A stretch of DNA of 64,000 nucleotides from Streptomyces flavotricini (GCF_020639365.1 NZ_JAINUL010000001.1:5363992-5427991); one strand, 5' to 3'; shown: positions 15,020 through 24,669, counted from the first letter of the stretch. Notes: generated by a model from the sequence alone, not told the origin. Translations and numbers: made by a program.

Positions 15020-17572
15020 CTACTCGGTCTTGATGGCGGTGAGCATGTTCAGCCGGGCGGCGCTGCGGGCGGGCCACATGGCCGCCAGGACGCCGACCAC
15101 GCCGGCCAGCAGGAGGAAGATGCCGATCCGGTCCCAGGGGAGGACCAGGGCGTAGTTCGGGACCCCCTTGGCGATGGTGCTGCCCACCGCCCAGGCGAGG
15201 AAGACGCCGATGGCGACACCGAGCACTGCGCCGAAGAGCGAGATGACCACGGCCTCCAGGCGGATCATGTTCTTGACCCGGCTGCGGTCGAGGCCGATCG
15301 CCCGCAGCATGCCGATCTCCTGCGTCCGCTCGAAGACGGACATCGCCAGGGTGTTGACCACGCCGAGCACCGAGATGATCAGGGCCATGCCGAGCAGCCC
15401 GTACATGATGTTCAGCATCGTGTTGATCATGCCGCCCATCTCGTTGCGCATGTCCTCCTGGGTGGCGACCTTGATCGCCGGGTTCTTGCCGAGGGCGTCG
15501 ACGACGGTCTGCTGCGCGGCCTTCGAGGCGCCGGCGGTGGTGTTGACGTACACCTCGCGGATGTACTGCTCCTCGCTGTGCGAGCTGAGGATCTTGTTGT
15601 CGAGCACGTACGGGGAGAGCAGGCCCTCGAGGTCCTTGTAGACGGCGCCGACCTTGAGGGCGCCCTTCTGGCCGTCGTCGTACTGGACTTCGAGCGCGGA
15701 GCCGACGGAGAGGTTCTGCTTCTTCGCGGTGGTCTCGGCGACGGCCACCTCGCCCTTGGCGAGGCTGTCCATCGAGCCGCTGAGGGTGTCGATGTTGAGC
15801 ATCTGGCCGATGGCGGAGGGGGTGACGCCGGAGGCGGAGCGGAACTGGCCGCCGATCCTCAGGTAGCCGTCGGCCTGGGGGGAGACCGCCTTGATGCCCG
15901 GGGCCTTGGCCAGGGTCTCGGCGACCGACTTGTCCAGGCTCATGCCCTCGGCGGCCATGGAGACCCTGTAGTCGGCCTTCAGCTTGTCCGTGCTCATCTT
16001 GTCGACGGCCGTGCCCATGGTGATGCCGAGCACCGAGAGGGTGGTGACCAGGGTCAGGCCGATCGACAGGGAGGCGGCGGTGACCGCGGTGCGGCGCGGG
16101 TTGCGCACGGCGTTCTGCGCGGCCAGCTTGCCGGGGACGCCGAAGACCTTCTGCAGCGCGGGGCGGATCGCTCCGATGACCGGCTTGGAGAGCAGCGGCA
16201 GCACCACGATCAGGCCGATGAGCATGAAGAACGCGCCGGCGCCGAGGGTCAGGCGGCCGTTCTGACCGCCCATGGAGACGCCCAGCAGGACCAGGCCGAT
16301 GCCGCCGAGGCTGATGACCGAGCCGAGGATGTTCCGTACGACCAGGGACTTCGCGGTGGCCGGGAGGTGGGCGCTGCCCATGGCGGCGACCGGGGCGATC
16401 CGGCCGGTGCGCCAGGCGGGCAGGAGGGCGGCGAGGGTGGTGACGAGGACGCCGATGACCACGGCCGCGACGACGGTGCCCGGGGCGATCACGAGGTCGC
16501 CGGCCGGGAGCTTGGCGCCGAAGGCCTCGATCGCGGAGCGCATGGCGACCGCCAGGCCGGTGCCGGCGACCAGGCCGACGACGGCGGAGACGACGCCGAC
16601 GACCAGGGCCTCGGTGAGGACCGAGCGCATGACCTGTCCGCGGTTGGCGCCGACGGCGCGCAGCAGGGCCAGCTCCTTGGTGCGCTGGGTGACCAGCATG
16701 GTGAAGGTGTTGTAGATCAGGAAGATGCCGACGAAGAGCGCGATGCCCGCGAACGCGAGCAGCATCTGGTTCATGTTGGACATGCCCCGCTCGACGTCCT
16801 TCGCCTGCTCGGCGGCGAGGGCGGCGCCGGTCTGGGCCTTGGTGTGCTGGGAGTCGAGCAGCGGCTTGATGTCGGTGAGCAGCTGGTCGGCGGAGGTCCC
16901 GGCCTTGGCGGCGACCGACAGTTCCTCGTAGTAGCCGGGCTTGAGGTACAGCTCCTGGGCGACGGCGGTGTCGAAGAGGACCAGGCTGCCGCCGGCGCTG
17001 ACCGCGCCGTCCTCGGTGGTGAAGACGCCGGAGAGGGTGTACTCCTTCACCGGGCCGTTGGTGGCGACGCGGACCTTGTCGCCGACCTCGTACTTGCCGG
17101 TGGCGGCGGTCGCCTTGTCGAGGGCGACCTGGTCGGCCTTGGCCGGGCCGGTGCCCTCGGTGAAGGCGTAGCGCGGGTCCTTGCCGTCCTTGACGGGGGC
17201 GTAGTTGGAGCCCTTGTTGGACCAGCCGGAGCCGATCAGCTCGCCCTTCTCGTCACCCACGCCGGCGAAACCGGAGACGCGGCCGGAGACGGAGTCGACG
17301 CCCTTGACGGCCTTGACCTTGTCGAGGGTCTGCTGGCTGAGGCCGACCTCGCCCTCCTTCTGGCCGTCGTCGCCCCGGCCCTGGCCGTAGGAGGTCACGG
17401 AGACGGCGACGCCGTCGTAGCTCTTGGCGGACTGGCTGGAGAGGGCCTTGCTGAGGGTGTCGGTGAAGACGAGGGTGCCGGAGACGAAGGCGACGCCGAG
17501 GACGACGGCGAGCACCGTCATCAGCAGCCTGGCCTTGTGCGCGAGCACGTTGCGCAGCGCGGTACGGAACAT
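15020..17572 (-). CDS. ABC transporter permease, FtsX/MacB (MATE-like DUF214) type
   Basis: An 850-residue membrane protein with two FtsX-type modules. A helix near residues 15-40 is followed by a large extracytoplasmic region with many Gly/Lys/Asp residues, then a three-helix cluster (from about 255) with TKELALLRAVGANRGQV. A central helix pair and a second extracytoplasmic domain follow, then a C-terminal three-helix cluster with RTQEIGMLRAIGLDRSRVK. The repeated ELA/EIGxLRAxGxxRxxV motif marks the contact with the ATPase. Such exporters move lipoproteins or peptides, or transduce force. The partner ATPase gene lies 53 nt upstream on the same strand. Confidence 0.92.
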   Translation of the reverse strand: MFRTALRNVLAHKARLLMTVLAVVLGVAFVSGTLVFTDTLSKALSSQSAKSYDGVAVSVTSYGQGRGDDGQKEGEVGLSQQTLDKVKAVKGVDSVSGRVSGFAGVGDEKGELIGSGWSNKGSNYAPVKDGKDPRYAFTEGTGPAKADQVALDKATAATGKYEVGDKVRVATNGPVKEYTLSGVFTTEDGAVSAGGSLVLFDTAVAQELYLKPGYYEELSVAAKAGTSADQLLTDIKPLLDSQHTKAQTGAALAAEQAKDVERGMSNMNQMLLAFAGIALFVGIFLIYNTFTMLVTQRTKELALLRAVGANRGQVMRSVLTEALVVGVVSAVVGLVAGTGLAVAMRSAIEAFGAKLPAGDLVIAPGTVVAAVVIGVLVTTLAALLPAWRTGRIAPVAAMGSAHLPATAKSLVVRNILGSVISLGGIGLVLLGVSMGGQNGRLTLGAGAFFMLIGLIVVLPLLSKPVIGAIRPALQKVFGVPGKLAAQNAVRNPRRTAVTAASLSIGLTLVTTLSVLGITMGTAVDKMSTDKLKADYRVSMAAEGMSLDKSVAETLAKAPGIKAVSPQADGYLRIGGQFRSASGVTPSAIGQMLNIDTLSGSMDSLAKGEVAVAETTAKKQNLSVGSALEVQYDDGQKGALKVGAVYKDLEGLLSPYVLDNKILSSHSEEQYIREVYVNTTAGASKAAQQTVVDALGKNPAIKVATQEDMRNEMGGMINTMLNIMYGLLGMALIISVLGVVNTLAMSVFERTQEIGMLRAIGLDRSRVKNMIRLEAVVISLFGAVLGVAIGVFLAWAVGSTIAKGVPNYALVLPWDRIGIFLLLAGVVGVLAAMWPARSAARLNMLTAIKTE

Positions 17573-17625
17573 GGTGGAGGAGTCCAGGTGGTAAGGGGTC
17601 AGCGGGGACGGGGAGGGAACGTCCC

Positions 17626-18399
17626 TCAGCTGGTGCGGCCCTTGGCGTCGAAGGCCTTCATGCGGTCGAGCACGCCGTCGGCGGTGGGGCCGTACATCTC
17701 GTCGACGATGCGGCCGTCGGCGAGGAAGATGACGCGGTCCGCGTAGGAGGCGGCGACCGGGTCGTGGGTGACCATGACGACGGTCTGGCCGAGCTCGCGC
17801 ACGGAGTTGCGCAGGAAGCCGAGGACCTCGGCGCCGGAGCGGGAGTCCAGGTTTCCGGTCGGCTCGTCACCGAAGATGATCTCGGGGCGGGAGGCCAGGG
17901 CGCGGGCCACGGCCACGCGCTGCTGCTGGCCGCCGGAGAGCTGGGTGGGCCGGTGGCCGAGGCGGCCGGAGAGCCCGACCATCTCGATGACGGTGTCCAG
18001 CCACTGCTTGTCGGGCTTGCGGCCCGCGATGTCCATCGGCAGGGTGATGTTCTCCAGCGCCGTCAGCGTCGGCAGCAGGTTGAAGGCCTGGAAGATGAAG
18101 CCGATCTTGTCCCGGCGCAGCTGGGTCAGCTGCTTGTCCTTGAGGGTGCCGAGCTCGGTCTCGCCGATGCGGACGGAGCCGGCGGAGAAGGTGTCCAGAC
18201 CGGCGACGCAGTGCATCAGGGTGGACTTGCCGGAGCCCGAGGGGCCCATGATCGCGGTGAACTGGCCCTGGCCGAAGTCCACGGAGACGTTGTCGAGGGC
18301 GACCACCTGGGTCTCGCCCTGGCCGTACACCTTGGAGAGGCCGGTGGCCCGGGCGGCCACGGCCTGGGTGGTGTGCGGGGCGTAGTTCATGGTGGTCAC
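17626..18399 (-). CDS. ABC transporter ATP-binding protein, LolD/MacB type
   Basis: A 257-residue ATPase with Walker A GPSGSGKST, Q-loop IFQAFNLLPTLTALENI, signature LSGGQQQRVA, Walker B IIFGDEPTGNLD and the switch His in VMVTHDP. This pattern is typical of ATPases paired with FtsX-type permeases. The GTG at 18399 (VTTMNYAPH) is chosen because GAGGAG lies 8 nt before it. The frame is open for ~40 codons further upstream, but without an RBS. It is first of two genes transcribed leftward with the permease. Confidence 0.92.
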   Translation of the reverse strand: MTTMNYAPHTTQAVAARATGLSKVYGQGETQVVALDNVSVDFGQGQFTAIMGPSGSGKSTLMHCVAGLDTFSAGSVRIGETELGTLKDKQLTQLRRDKIGFIFQAFNLLPTLTALENITLPMDIAGRKPDKQWLDTVIEMVGLSGRLGHRPTQLSGGQQQRVAVARALASRPEIIFGDEPTGNLDSRSGAEVLGFLRNSVRELGQTVVMVTHDPVAASYADRVIFLADGRIVDEMYGPTADGVLDRMKAFDAKGRTS

Positions 18400-18842
18400 G
18401 GAAGCGACTCCTCGGGCTGCGGACCGGTGTGCGGTCTGCGGATCGGCGGGACCCTCCCATCGTCGCCGCGCGTACCCCCGCGGGGGATCAGCCGAGGTGC
18501 CCGTTCCCTGGCCCACTGGAGTCTGATCACGGGGCCGGCCGCCTCCTCCTCTGGTATGACGGCGGCCCCGGGGAGGTGTCCGGGGAAGGCCTCCGGACGG
18601 CTTCCGGCGGCCGGGGTGGCCCGGGGTGGCGCGCGGGTGGCGCAGGCCGTCGAAATCCCGTCAATCCCGCGTCGCGGGTGATCGCCGTCCGTAACGGGCC
18701 CACCGTGTGTTCTGGTGCCTGACGGCCCCTCAAGCGCCAATAAAATCAGACAACATCGGATAGACGGTCCACTGCCGACCAGGATGATCCGGATAGGCTC
18801 GGCACAGCGTTCAGTGCTTTTGTGCGGGAGCCGCTACGCCCC
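18400..18842. other. Intergenic region between ABC transporter and bldA
   Basis: I see no convincing gene in these 443 bp. It must hold the leftward promoter of the ABC operon and the rightward promoter of the tRNA gene. A possible -10, TAGGCT (18794-18799), lies 16 nt after CTGCCG (18772-18777). That would start the tRNA precursor near 18806. Confidence 0.5.
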
Positions 18843-18922
18843 GCCCGGATGGTGGAATGCAGACACGGCGAGCTTAAACCTCGCTGGCTTAGGCCGTGCC
18901 GGTTCAAGTCCGGCTCCGGGCA
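18843..18922 (+). tRNA. bldA: tRNA-Leu(UAA), the bldA tRNA
   Basis: Class II cloverleaf. The acceptor arm is GCCCGGA (18843-18849) with TCCGGGC (18915-18921). The anticodon stem GCGAG/CTCGC encloses loop CTTAAAC, giving anticodon TAA. A short variable arm has a GGC/GCC stem, and the T-arm is GCCGG-TTCAAGT-CCGGC. No CCA is encoded. In Streptomyces the only tRNA reading the rare UUA codon is BldA. It controls aerial growth and antibiotic production by limiting translation of TTA-containing genes such as adpA. Confidence 0.96.
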
Positions 18923-18954
18923 CGAGTACGTTCCGCACGCACCGGAACACACGA

Positions 18955-18987
18955 ACGGCGGGGGCGCCCAGAGGGCACCCCCGCCGT
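18955..18987 (+). terminator. bldA terminator
   Basis: A 15-bp stem with one mismatch, 18955-18969 against 18973-18987, followed by CCTTGTTCT. It lies between the tRNA and the end of the leftward lipoprotein gene. Confidence 0.8.
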
Positions 18988-19006
18988 CCTTGTTCTCCCC
19001 TCGCGG

Positions 19007-19642
19007 CTACGTGAAGTGGAGCCGCTCCTTCTTCTCCTGTCCGCCGACGTGGAGTGTCACGTCGAGGTCGCCCTTGGGCGCGTCAGGCAGCTGCACGTAG
19101 TAGAGGTCCCGTCCGGTCAGAGCGGGCGACAGGGTCCTGACGAACTTCCAGGTCACCTCCTCCCCACGGAACCGGACCGATGCCACCCGGTCCGCATGTT
19201 CCGTGAGGAACGCGAACATCCAGCCCTTGGGTGCCATCCCCGGGCCGAAGACCGGAGCCACCGCCGCGTCTCCCTCCGGCTTGGCCGTTGCGGGATCGCC
19301 GCATTGCCGTGCGTCGAAACCGCCGGAGAGTCCCGTCTGCGCCAGGCAGAGGTGGCCCTTCGTCGATTCCCAGAGGAAGCTCGCGTGATCAGGCTCCCGA
19401 GCAAGCTCGGAGACGCCCGCCTCGGTGGGCGTTTCGCCCGCGGCCGCCGCCTTGGCCAGCGCGGCCGCCTTCAGGTCGACTGCCGTCGGAGTCGCGGTCG
19501 GCTCCGACGGGCCGGCGACGCTCGGCGCCTGTCCGGTGGGCGCCGTGGCCGACCGGTCCACCGCGCCGCAGCCGAGGAGGAGCCCCAGGGCGAGCGGCGC
19601 AGGAACCAGGCGGGCCAGACGCCGTATCAGTCGGCCGGTCAA
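19007..19642 (-). CDS. Lipoprotein coupled to the RHS toxin-like gene (possible immunity partner)
   Basis: A 211-residue protein starting at TTG (19642-19640), which overlaps the TGA of the RHS gene (19641-19639), so translation is probably coupled. The N-terminus is a lipoprotein signal (ARLVPAPLALGLLLGCGA; lipidated Cys about residue 22). A Ser/Thr/Pro/Ala stretch follows, then a folded domain with LCLAQTGLSGGFDARQC and KGWMFAFLTEHADRVASV. Its end, GDLDVTLHVGGQEKKERL, is beta-rich. I do not recognise the family. A membrane-anchored protein coupled to a putative pore-forming toxin fits an immunity role, but that is inference only. Confidence 0.72.
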   Translation of the reverse strand: MTGRLIRRLARLVPAPLALGLLLGCGAVDRSATAPTGQAPSVAGPSEPTATPTAVDLKAAALAKAAAAGETPTEAGVSELAREPDHASFLWESTKGHLCLAQTGLSGGFDARQCGDPATAKPEGDAAVAPVFGPGMAPKGWMFAFLTEHADRVASVRFRGEEVTWKFVRTLSPALTGRDLYYVQLPDAPKGDLDVTLHVGGQEKKERLHFT

Positions 19643-22440
19643 TTGCGGGGATTCCGGACGATGCTGGCCGACAGTTGGACCTGGTTCTCCGGGATCGCCG
19701 AATACGTCACCGGCTTCCAGTTGGTCACGTTGAATGTCCCCCATGTCCTGGTGGAAGTGTGGCCGTCCGCGTAGTGGTACGTCGTCTCGTACGGGGTGAG
19801 GACACCCGAGGGTGACAGGCCGAACCGCTGGCCTCTCTGAACCTCGGTCGTCCTCGTCACCGCCACCGTGTCCGACGTCGTATCCGTCTTGCTGTCACCC
19901 CAGGTGTAGGAGCCGTTGACGCCGACGGTGACACCGATCTTGCCCTCCGCCACGAGGGGGATCTTCCCCTTGAATTCGGCGTTCACGCTCACACTGGCCC
20001 CGAGCGTCTTGGAGACCTGCTCGGTGGTCTGAACCATGGCATTGATCGTGAAGGTGTAGGCGATGGTCTCCTTGTCCATGTCCTCCACGGAGTAGAGCGC
20101 ACTCGTGTTGTAGTCGGTGTAGTCCCCCGGTTCGTAGCCGATGGTGTCGGCCCACATCACGTCCTTGCCGCCGTCGGGCACCACGACACCCTTGGGCAGC
20201 TTGGGCGGCAGCGAGCGACAGCCGTCGCAGTAGTGGCCGCCGGCGTCGGAGCCGCGCGTGGTGCGACCGCCGCCGCCACCACCGCCGCCACCGCCGCCAC
20301 CGCCATTGGGGTACTCCCACGGGCGCGGGGACGGGTCTTCGAGTTCGTCCCGGGAACAGTATTTGATGTCGTACTGGCAGGAGTTCGGCATGGAGCCGAG
20401 TTCCGTTCCGGCCGGGTCGCTCAGGCTGACCGGATTGTTGTTGCCGTACTGGTAGGCGTTGTGCTGGCGCGGGTCGTCCACCACGAAGAGCGGGTCGACC
20501 GAGACGAAGCGGCCCAGGGCTGTGTCGTACTCGCGGGCCCCGAGGTGCACCAGGCCGGTCGCGACGTCGTTCGTACCGCCGACGAAGCCCTTGTCACCGG
20601 TCCAGCCGGACGGCTGGGTACCGCGGGTCCCGCCGAAGATCGCGGTCTTGCGGCGCCTGACGACCTGCGCCGCGTCGGCCGTGACCTGCGTCGTACCCGT
20701 GCCGTGGTGGTCCGTGACCGTGAAGGCCAGCTTCGTTCCCGTCCGTACCGCCACGGTCTGAGATCCGGCCGTGTAGTAGCGGGTACCCGTGACCGTGCCC
20801 GACTTCGACAGCCGCAGCTCGTTGCCGCCCGGCAGGTACAGAGTCGTACCCGTGGTGTCCTTGGCGACCAGTCGCTGGCCTTCGGTGTCGTAGACGTAAC
20901 TCGCGATCTCGGTGCTGTCGGTCTTGACCGATGCCAGGTTGCCCTCGTCGCTCCAGTTCAGCGTCTGCTGGGCGGCAGAACCGATCTTGCGGGTCTTGGT
21001 GTTGCCGGACCCGTCGTAGGTGAAGACCTCGTCGTGGGCGTTGGTGCCGGTCTGAGTGACCTTGGGCAGGTCGTGCTTGCCCGCGGCCGGGGCGGAGTAG
21101 GTGCGCAGCGTGTCGGCGCTGGGCCCCGAGGCCGTCTTGTGCTGGGTCTCCGTCTTGCGGTTGCCCATGGCGTCGTACGTGTACGAGGTCCAGTAGGCGT
21201 CCTGGCCGCCGACCACGGACGCCGACGGAGCGGAGGCGCAGGCCTCGCCGGTGTTGGTCCAGGCTTCGGAGATCCGGCCCAGGGCGTCGAGCGCCAGGCA
21301 CTGGGTGTCGGTGGTGCGCCCCGCGTCCTGGCCGTAGGCGGTGCCCATGGAGGTGATGTTCCCCGACGGGTCGTAGCCGTACTTGGTGTCCTCGATCCGC
21401 TGCGGTGCGACCTCGCGGTCGGTGGTGCTGCGGGTCAGGGACCCGGTGTGCTCGTCGTACTCGCTGGTCGTCCACAGGTGCCGGCCGAAGTCGCCCAGCT
21501 CCGTCCGCGTGTTGCGGCCGTAGTGGTCGTACGTCATGTCGGAGACCAGGGCGTCGGCGCCGGCGCCCATGGTGGCGAGCAGGCCGGACTGCGCCGTGTA
21601 CGTGTTGGTGACGGTTTCGGCCGGCAGGTCGCCGATGGCGGGCTGCTTGGTCCACATGATCTGGCCGGTGTTGGCGTTGTACGAGGTCGTCCACTTGTAG
21701 ACGCCCGCCAGCGCGCCCTCGCTGTCCGGGATGGTCAGCTGGGTGAGGACCGGCTTGTAGAGGGAGCTGTAGGAGGTGACGGCCGACTCGTAGGCCTTGC
21801 CCCCGACCCAGCGCGTGGACTTCGACAGCCGGCCCTTGGCCACTGTGTCGTACTCCCACGAGGTGAGCGTGGTCGCGCCGTTCTTCACGGCGGTCTTGCG
21901 GCCCAGTGCGTCGTAGTCGGTGTGCAGCGTGGTGCCGCGCGCCACGTTGGTGACGTCCGTGAGGCGGTCGCCCTGGTCGTAGGCCGTCTTGGCCGTGCCC
22001 TTGTCGGGGTCGTCCGTCTGGATCTGGCGCCCGCGGACGTCGTAGGTGTACGTCCACTTCGCGTTCGACGGGTCGGTGATCGAGGAGGCCCGGCCACGCT
22101 TGTCGAACGCGTACAGCGTCGACTGCGAGGTCGTGCGCGCCGCGTTCGTGTACTGCTTCAGCTCGACGGTGCGGCCCAGCGCGTCGACGACCGTGGTGGC
22201 CACGGTGCCGCCCTGCGGCGGGATCACCGTCGTGGAGTCACCGGTGTAGGAGGTCGTGACCCGCTTGGTCTCGTCGCCGAACCGCTTCGAGATCACCGCG
22301 GTCGGGCGCCCCGCGCCGTCGAACTCCGTGTCCGTGGAAGCGGGGTAGTTCAGCTCCTGTCCGGTCACGAGCACGGGCTCGGCAGCACCGGTGGCGAAGT
22401 AGGTTCCGGAGTTGCGCCCGCGCCGGCCGAGTCCGGGACG
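19639..22440 (-). pseudogene. RHS-repeat protein, 3' part with pore-former-like C-terminal domain
   Basis: The frame begins to make RHS sense at about 22413 (NSGTYFATG) and continues through many YD repeats (YDALGRKTA, YDAMGNRKTE, YDGSGNTKT). It then reaches the RHS core end LVHLGAREYDTALGRFVSVDPLF and NAYQYGNNNPVSLSDPAG. After this come a 13-Gly run and a variable C-terminal domain (coding 19642-20265). That domain has alternating polar and hydrophobic strands, e.g. ASVSVNAEFKGKIPLVAEGK and IGVTVGVNGSYTW, followed by a Thr/Ser/Asp-rich stretch and YETTYHYADGHTS. This resembles the beta-hairpin core of aerolysin/ETX-MTX2 pore formers. The 5' portion lies in another frame, so the gene as a whole looks broken. 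Confidence 0.7.
20266..20306 (-). repeat. Poly-glycine codon run
   Basis: A run of GGC/GGT/GGN triplets encodes about 13 consecutive Gly residues linking the RHS core to the C-terminal domain. Such runs can vary in length by slippage. Confidence 0.8.
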
Positions 22441-23303
22441 GCCTTGCCTTCCAGGCCCCGGAAGAAGCGCTCCTCCGTCAGCGTGCGCGGGTCGTCGGCC
22501 GCGCCGGTACGGGTCTGGACCCGCCCGTAGCCGCGGGCGACCGAGTAGGTGCGGTCCTCGGCCTTGGAGAGCTCGTCGGTGCCCTTCGTCCAGGCGGCGC
22601 CGTCGAGGTAGGAGTACGAGGTGACCTTGTCGGGGGTGGAAGCCAGGTTGTCGCCCTCGACGACCTGCGTGACCACGTACGAGTTGAACCAGTCCGGCTT
22701 CGCGTCGTTGCCCTCGTACGCCCACTTCACCTGGTAGCAGCGGGTGGTGTTCGAGCCGTCGGCCGGCGGCAGGGTGCTGCTCGTGCACTCGGGCTGGGAG
22801 TAGGTGACCCCGATGGTGGCGCCGGTCTCCGTGGTGACCTGGTAGAGGCGCAGCCGGATGAAGGGGGCGAGGCCGTCACCGGTCTGGTCGACGCGGTTCG
22901 CCTTCTGCTCGCCCGCGAAGGTCACCGGGGGAGTGGAAAGGGTCCCGCCCACCTTGCCGGTGCGCTGGATCGACTTGAGCCACATCGGCGTGGAGACGCC
23001 GTCACCGGAGGCGGGGAAGTCCTGGGCCAGGGCCCAGCTGTCGACGTCCTTGTAGGCGCCGCCGGTCAGCACCTTCGTGGTGATCGAGGTCAGTCGCTTG
23101 CGCGACCAGAAGGTCGCCGCGAACTGGTCCATGCACTCGGTGGCGCCGTCCTTGCAGTACTGGTCGAACGGGACGTCCGGCCAGTTCTTGGCATTGGTGT
23201 CGTCGAAGGTGCCGCAGCCCGTCAGGCAACGCTCGGAGACGTCGAACTTCGCGACTGCGGCGGTCAAGGTCGCCGCAAGTGCGCGCGCGTAGGAAATCGA
23301 CAC
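22365..23303 (-). pseudogene. RHS-repeat protein, 5' fragment in a different frame
   Basis: An open frame of 312 codons starting at GTG 23303 (SISYARALAATLT). From KFDVSERCLTGC onward it looks like the internal part of a large Streptomyces RHS protein: DQYCKDGATECMDQFAATFW, WLKSIQRTGKVGG, GLAPFIRLRLYQVTTETGA, and EERFFRGLEGKAVPDSAG. The normal signal peptide and first several hundred residues are absent. The RHS-like reading is lost just after PDSAG (about 22430) and resumes one frame away at 22413. Sequence expected between these points in intact homologues is missing, so an internal deletion with frameshift is likely. Confidence 0.65.
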
Positions 23304-23748
23304 ACCTGTCCCTTCTCTTCACGTTCTCTTCATGAGGTAAAGACGTCGCAGGCTAGCAACGAGCGCCCGCTCGCAGGAGGGTGGTTGAGCTGGATCTGAG
23401 CAGGTGGGGGCGTGTCGCCGGGGCAAGTCTTGAAATCATCGGAAATCCATTGCGTGACATGTAAAAATGCCGCATGATCCGCGGGTCGTCGAATTCATGG
23501 AGATGGTTTGCTGGCGGTCAACCCGATGGATTTCAAGAGGTTCCGCGCAAAGATCTTCCGAAAAGCCGCGCGAGGGGGGTCGACCCGTCCGACCACGGGC
23601 TCGTCGCCGGCGCGTCATCGGCCGGCCCGGAGGAGCTCCCGGCACCCGCAGGTGCTGGGCAAAGATCCTCCCTGAGCAGTAGGGTCAGATTTTTGCTAAC
23701 GCATTACTCTTGTTGCAAGGCCGCGCACGGTGGCCATGGAGGAGTGAG
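23304..23748. other. Intergenic region upstream of the BI-1 gene
   Basis: These 445 bp include AT-richer stretches than the flanks (for example 23690-23720) and only short frames with poor Streptomyces codon usage. I support no gene. It should contain the rightward promoter of the BI-1 gene and marks the edge of the accessory RHS patch. Confidence 0.5.
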
Positions 23749-24597
23749 ATGAGGAGCAGCAACCCGGTCTTCTCGCGACGGGGGTTCAGCCGCGACAACG
23801 GTGGCTACGCGGGCTTTGACGCGCAGCACCAGCAGGCCGGGACCAACCCGTACGCGACGAATCCTTACGCCGCTGACGTCACCACCGGCATGCCGCAGGC
23901 GCCCGCCCGCGCCGACGTGATGACCATGGACGACGTCGTGAGCCGTACGGCCATGACGCTCGGCACGGTCATCCTCACGGCGACGATCGCGTGGATCGCC
24001 ATGCCGGTCGACCCGGCGAACGTGAACAAGTCGTACGGCATCGCCATCGGCGCCGCGCTCGTCGCGATGGTCCTCGGGCTCGTGCAGTCCTTCAAGCGCA
24101 AGGCCTCCCCGCCGATCATCCTCGCGTACGCGGCCTTCGAGGGCTTCTTCCTCGGCGTCCTCAGCGCGGCCACCAGCACCTACTTCGGTGCCGGCGTGGT
24201 CATCCAGGCCGTGCTCGGCACGATGTGCGTCTTCGCCTCCGTGCTGTTCGCGTACAAGATGCGCTGGATCCGCGTGACCCGCCGTTTCTACGGCTTCGTG
24301 ATGGCGGCCGCCATGGGCTTCATGCTGCTCATGGTCGCGAACCTGCTGTTCTCGGTCTTCGCGGGCGGTGACGGCCTCGGCTTCCGCAGCGGCGGCCTCG
24401 GCATCCTGTTCGGCATCGTCGGCGTCGTCCTCGGCGCCTGCTTCCTCGCCCTGGACTTCAAGCAGGTCGAGGACGGCATCACCTACGGCGCCCCGCGCGA
24501 CGAGGCCTGGCTGGCGGCCTTCGGCCTCACGCTGACCCTGGTGTGGATCTACCTGGAGCTGCTGCGCCTGTTCCAGATCCTCTCCGGCGACGACTAG
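23749..24597 (+). CDS. Bax inhibitor-1/YccA family membrane protein
   Basis: A 282-residue protein. A polar Tyr/Asn/Gln-rich N-terminus (~60 residues) is followed by seven hydrophobic helices. These include TAMTLGTVILTATIAWI, ILAYAAFEGFFLGVLSA, FYGFVMAAAMGFMLLMVA and ILFGIVGVVLGACFLALDF. The BI-1 signature near the end is DFKQVEDGITYGAPRDEAW, with the Asp pair implicated in pH-sensitive calcium leak. The physiological role in Streptomyces is unknown. GGAGGAG precedes the ATG at 23749. Confidence 0.92.
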   Translation: MRSSNPVFSRRGFSRDNGGYAGFDAQHQQAGTNPYATNPYAADVTTGMPQAPARADVMTMDDVVSRTAMTLGTVILTATIAWIAMPVDPANVNKSYGIAIGAALVAMVLGLVQSFKRKASPPIILAYAAFEGFFLGVLSAATSTYFGAGVVIQAVLGTMCVFASVLFAYKMRWIRVTRRFYGFVMAAAMGFMLLMVANLLFSVFAGGDGLGFRSGGLGILFGIVGVVLGACFLALDFKQVEDGITYGAPRDEAWLAAFGLTLTLVWIYLELLRLFQILSGDD

Positions 24598-24632
24598 TCG
24601 TACCGGTGTCCGCGCCGGCGCGGACGACAGGG

Positions 24633-24669
24633 GGAAGGCCCCGCGAGCTCACCGCTCGCGGGGCCTTCC
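24633..24669 (+). terminator. BI-1 gene terminator
   Basis: A perfect 16-bp stem, 24633-24648 against 24654-24669, with a 5-nt loop. It lies between convergent genes and can serve both. Confidence 0.87.

Noticed and set aside
14975..17746. A 923-codon open frame on the plus strand opposite the ABC permease gene
   Set aside because: It is the antisense shadow of a real FtsX-type gene. Third-position GC bias makes long false frames in Streptomyces, and its composition (Gly/Asp/Ala/Val runs, no motif) fits no protein.
23467..23682. Short open frames before the BI-1 gene
   Set aside because: No RBS, Arg/Ser-rich sequence without motif, and overlapping alternatives in other frames look no better; left as non-coding.
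18922..23748. Integrated element using bldA as attachment site
   Set aside because: No integrase gene and no duplicated tRNA 3' end were found in or beyond the RHS patch, so integration at the tRNA is not supported.
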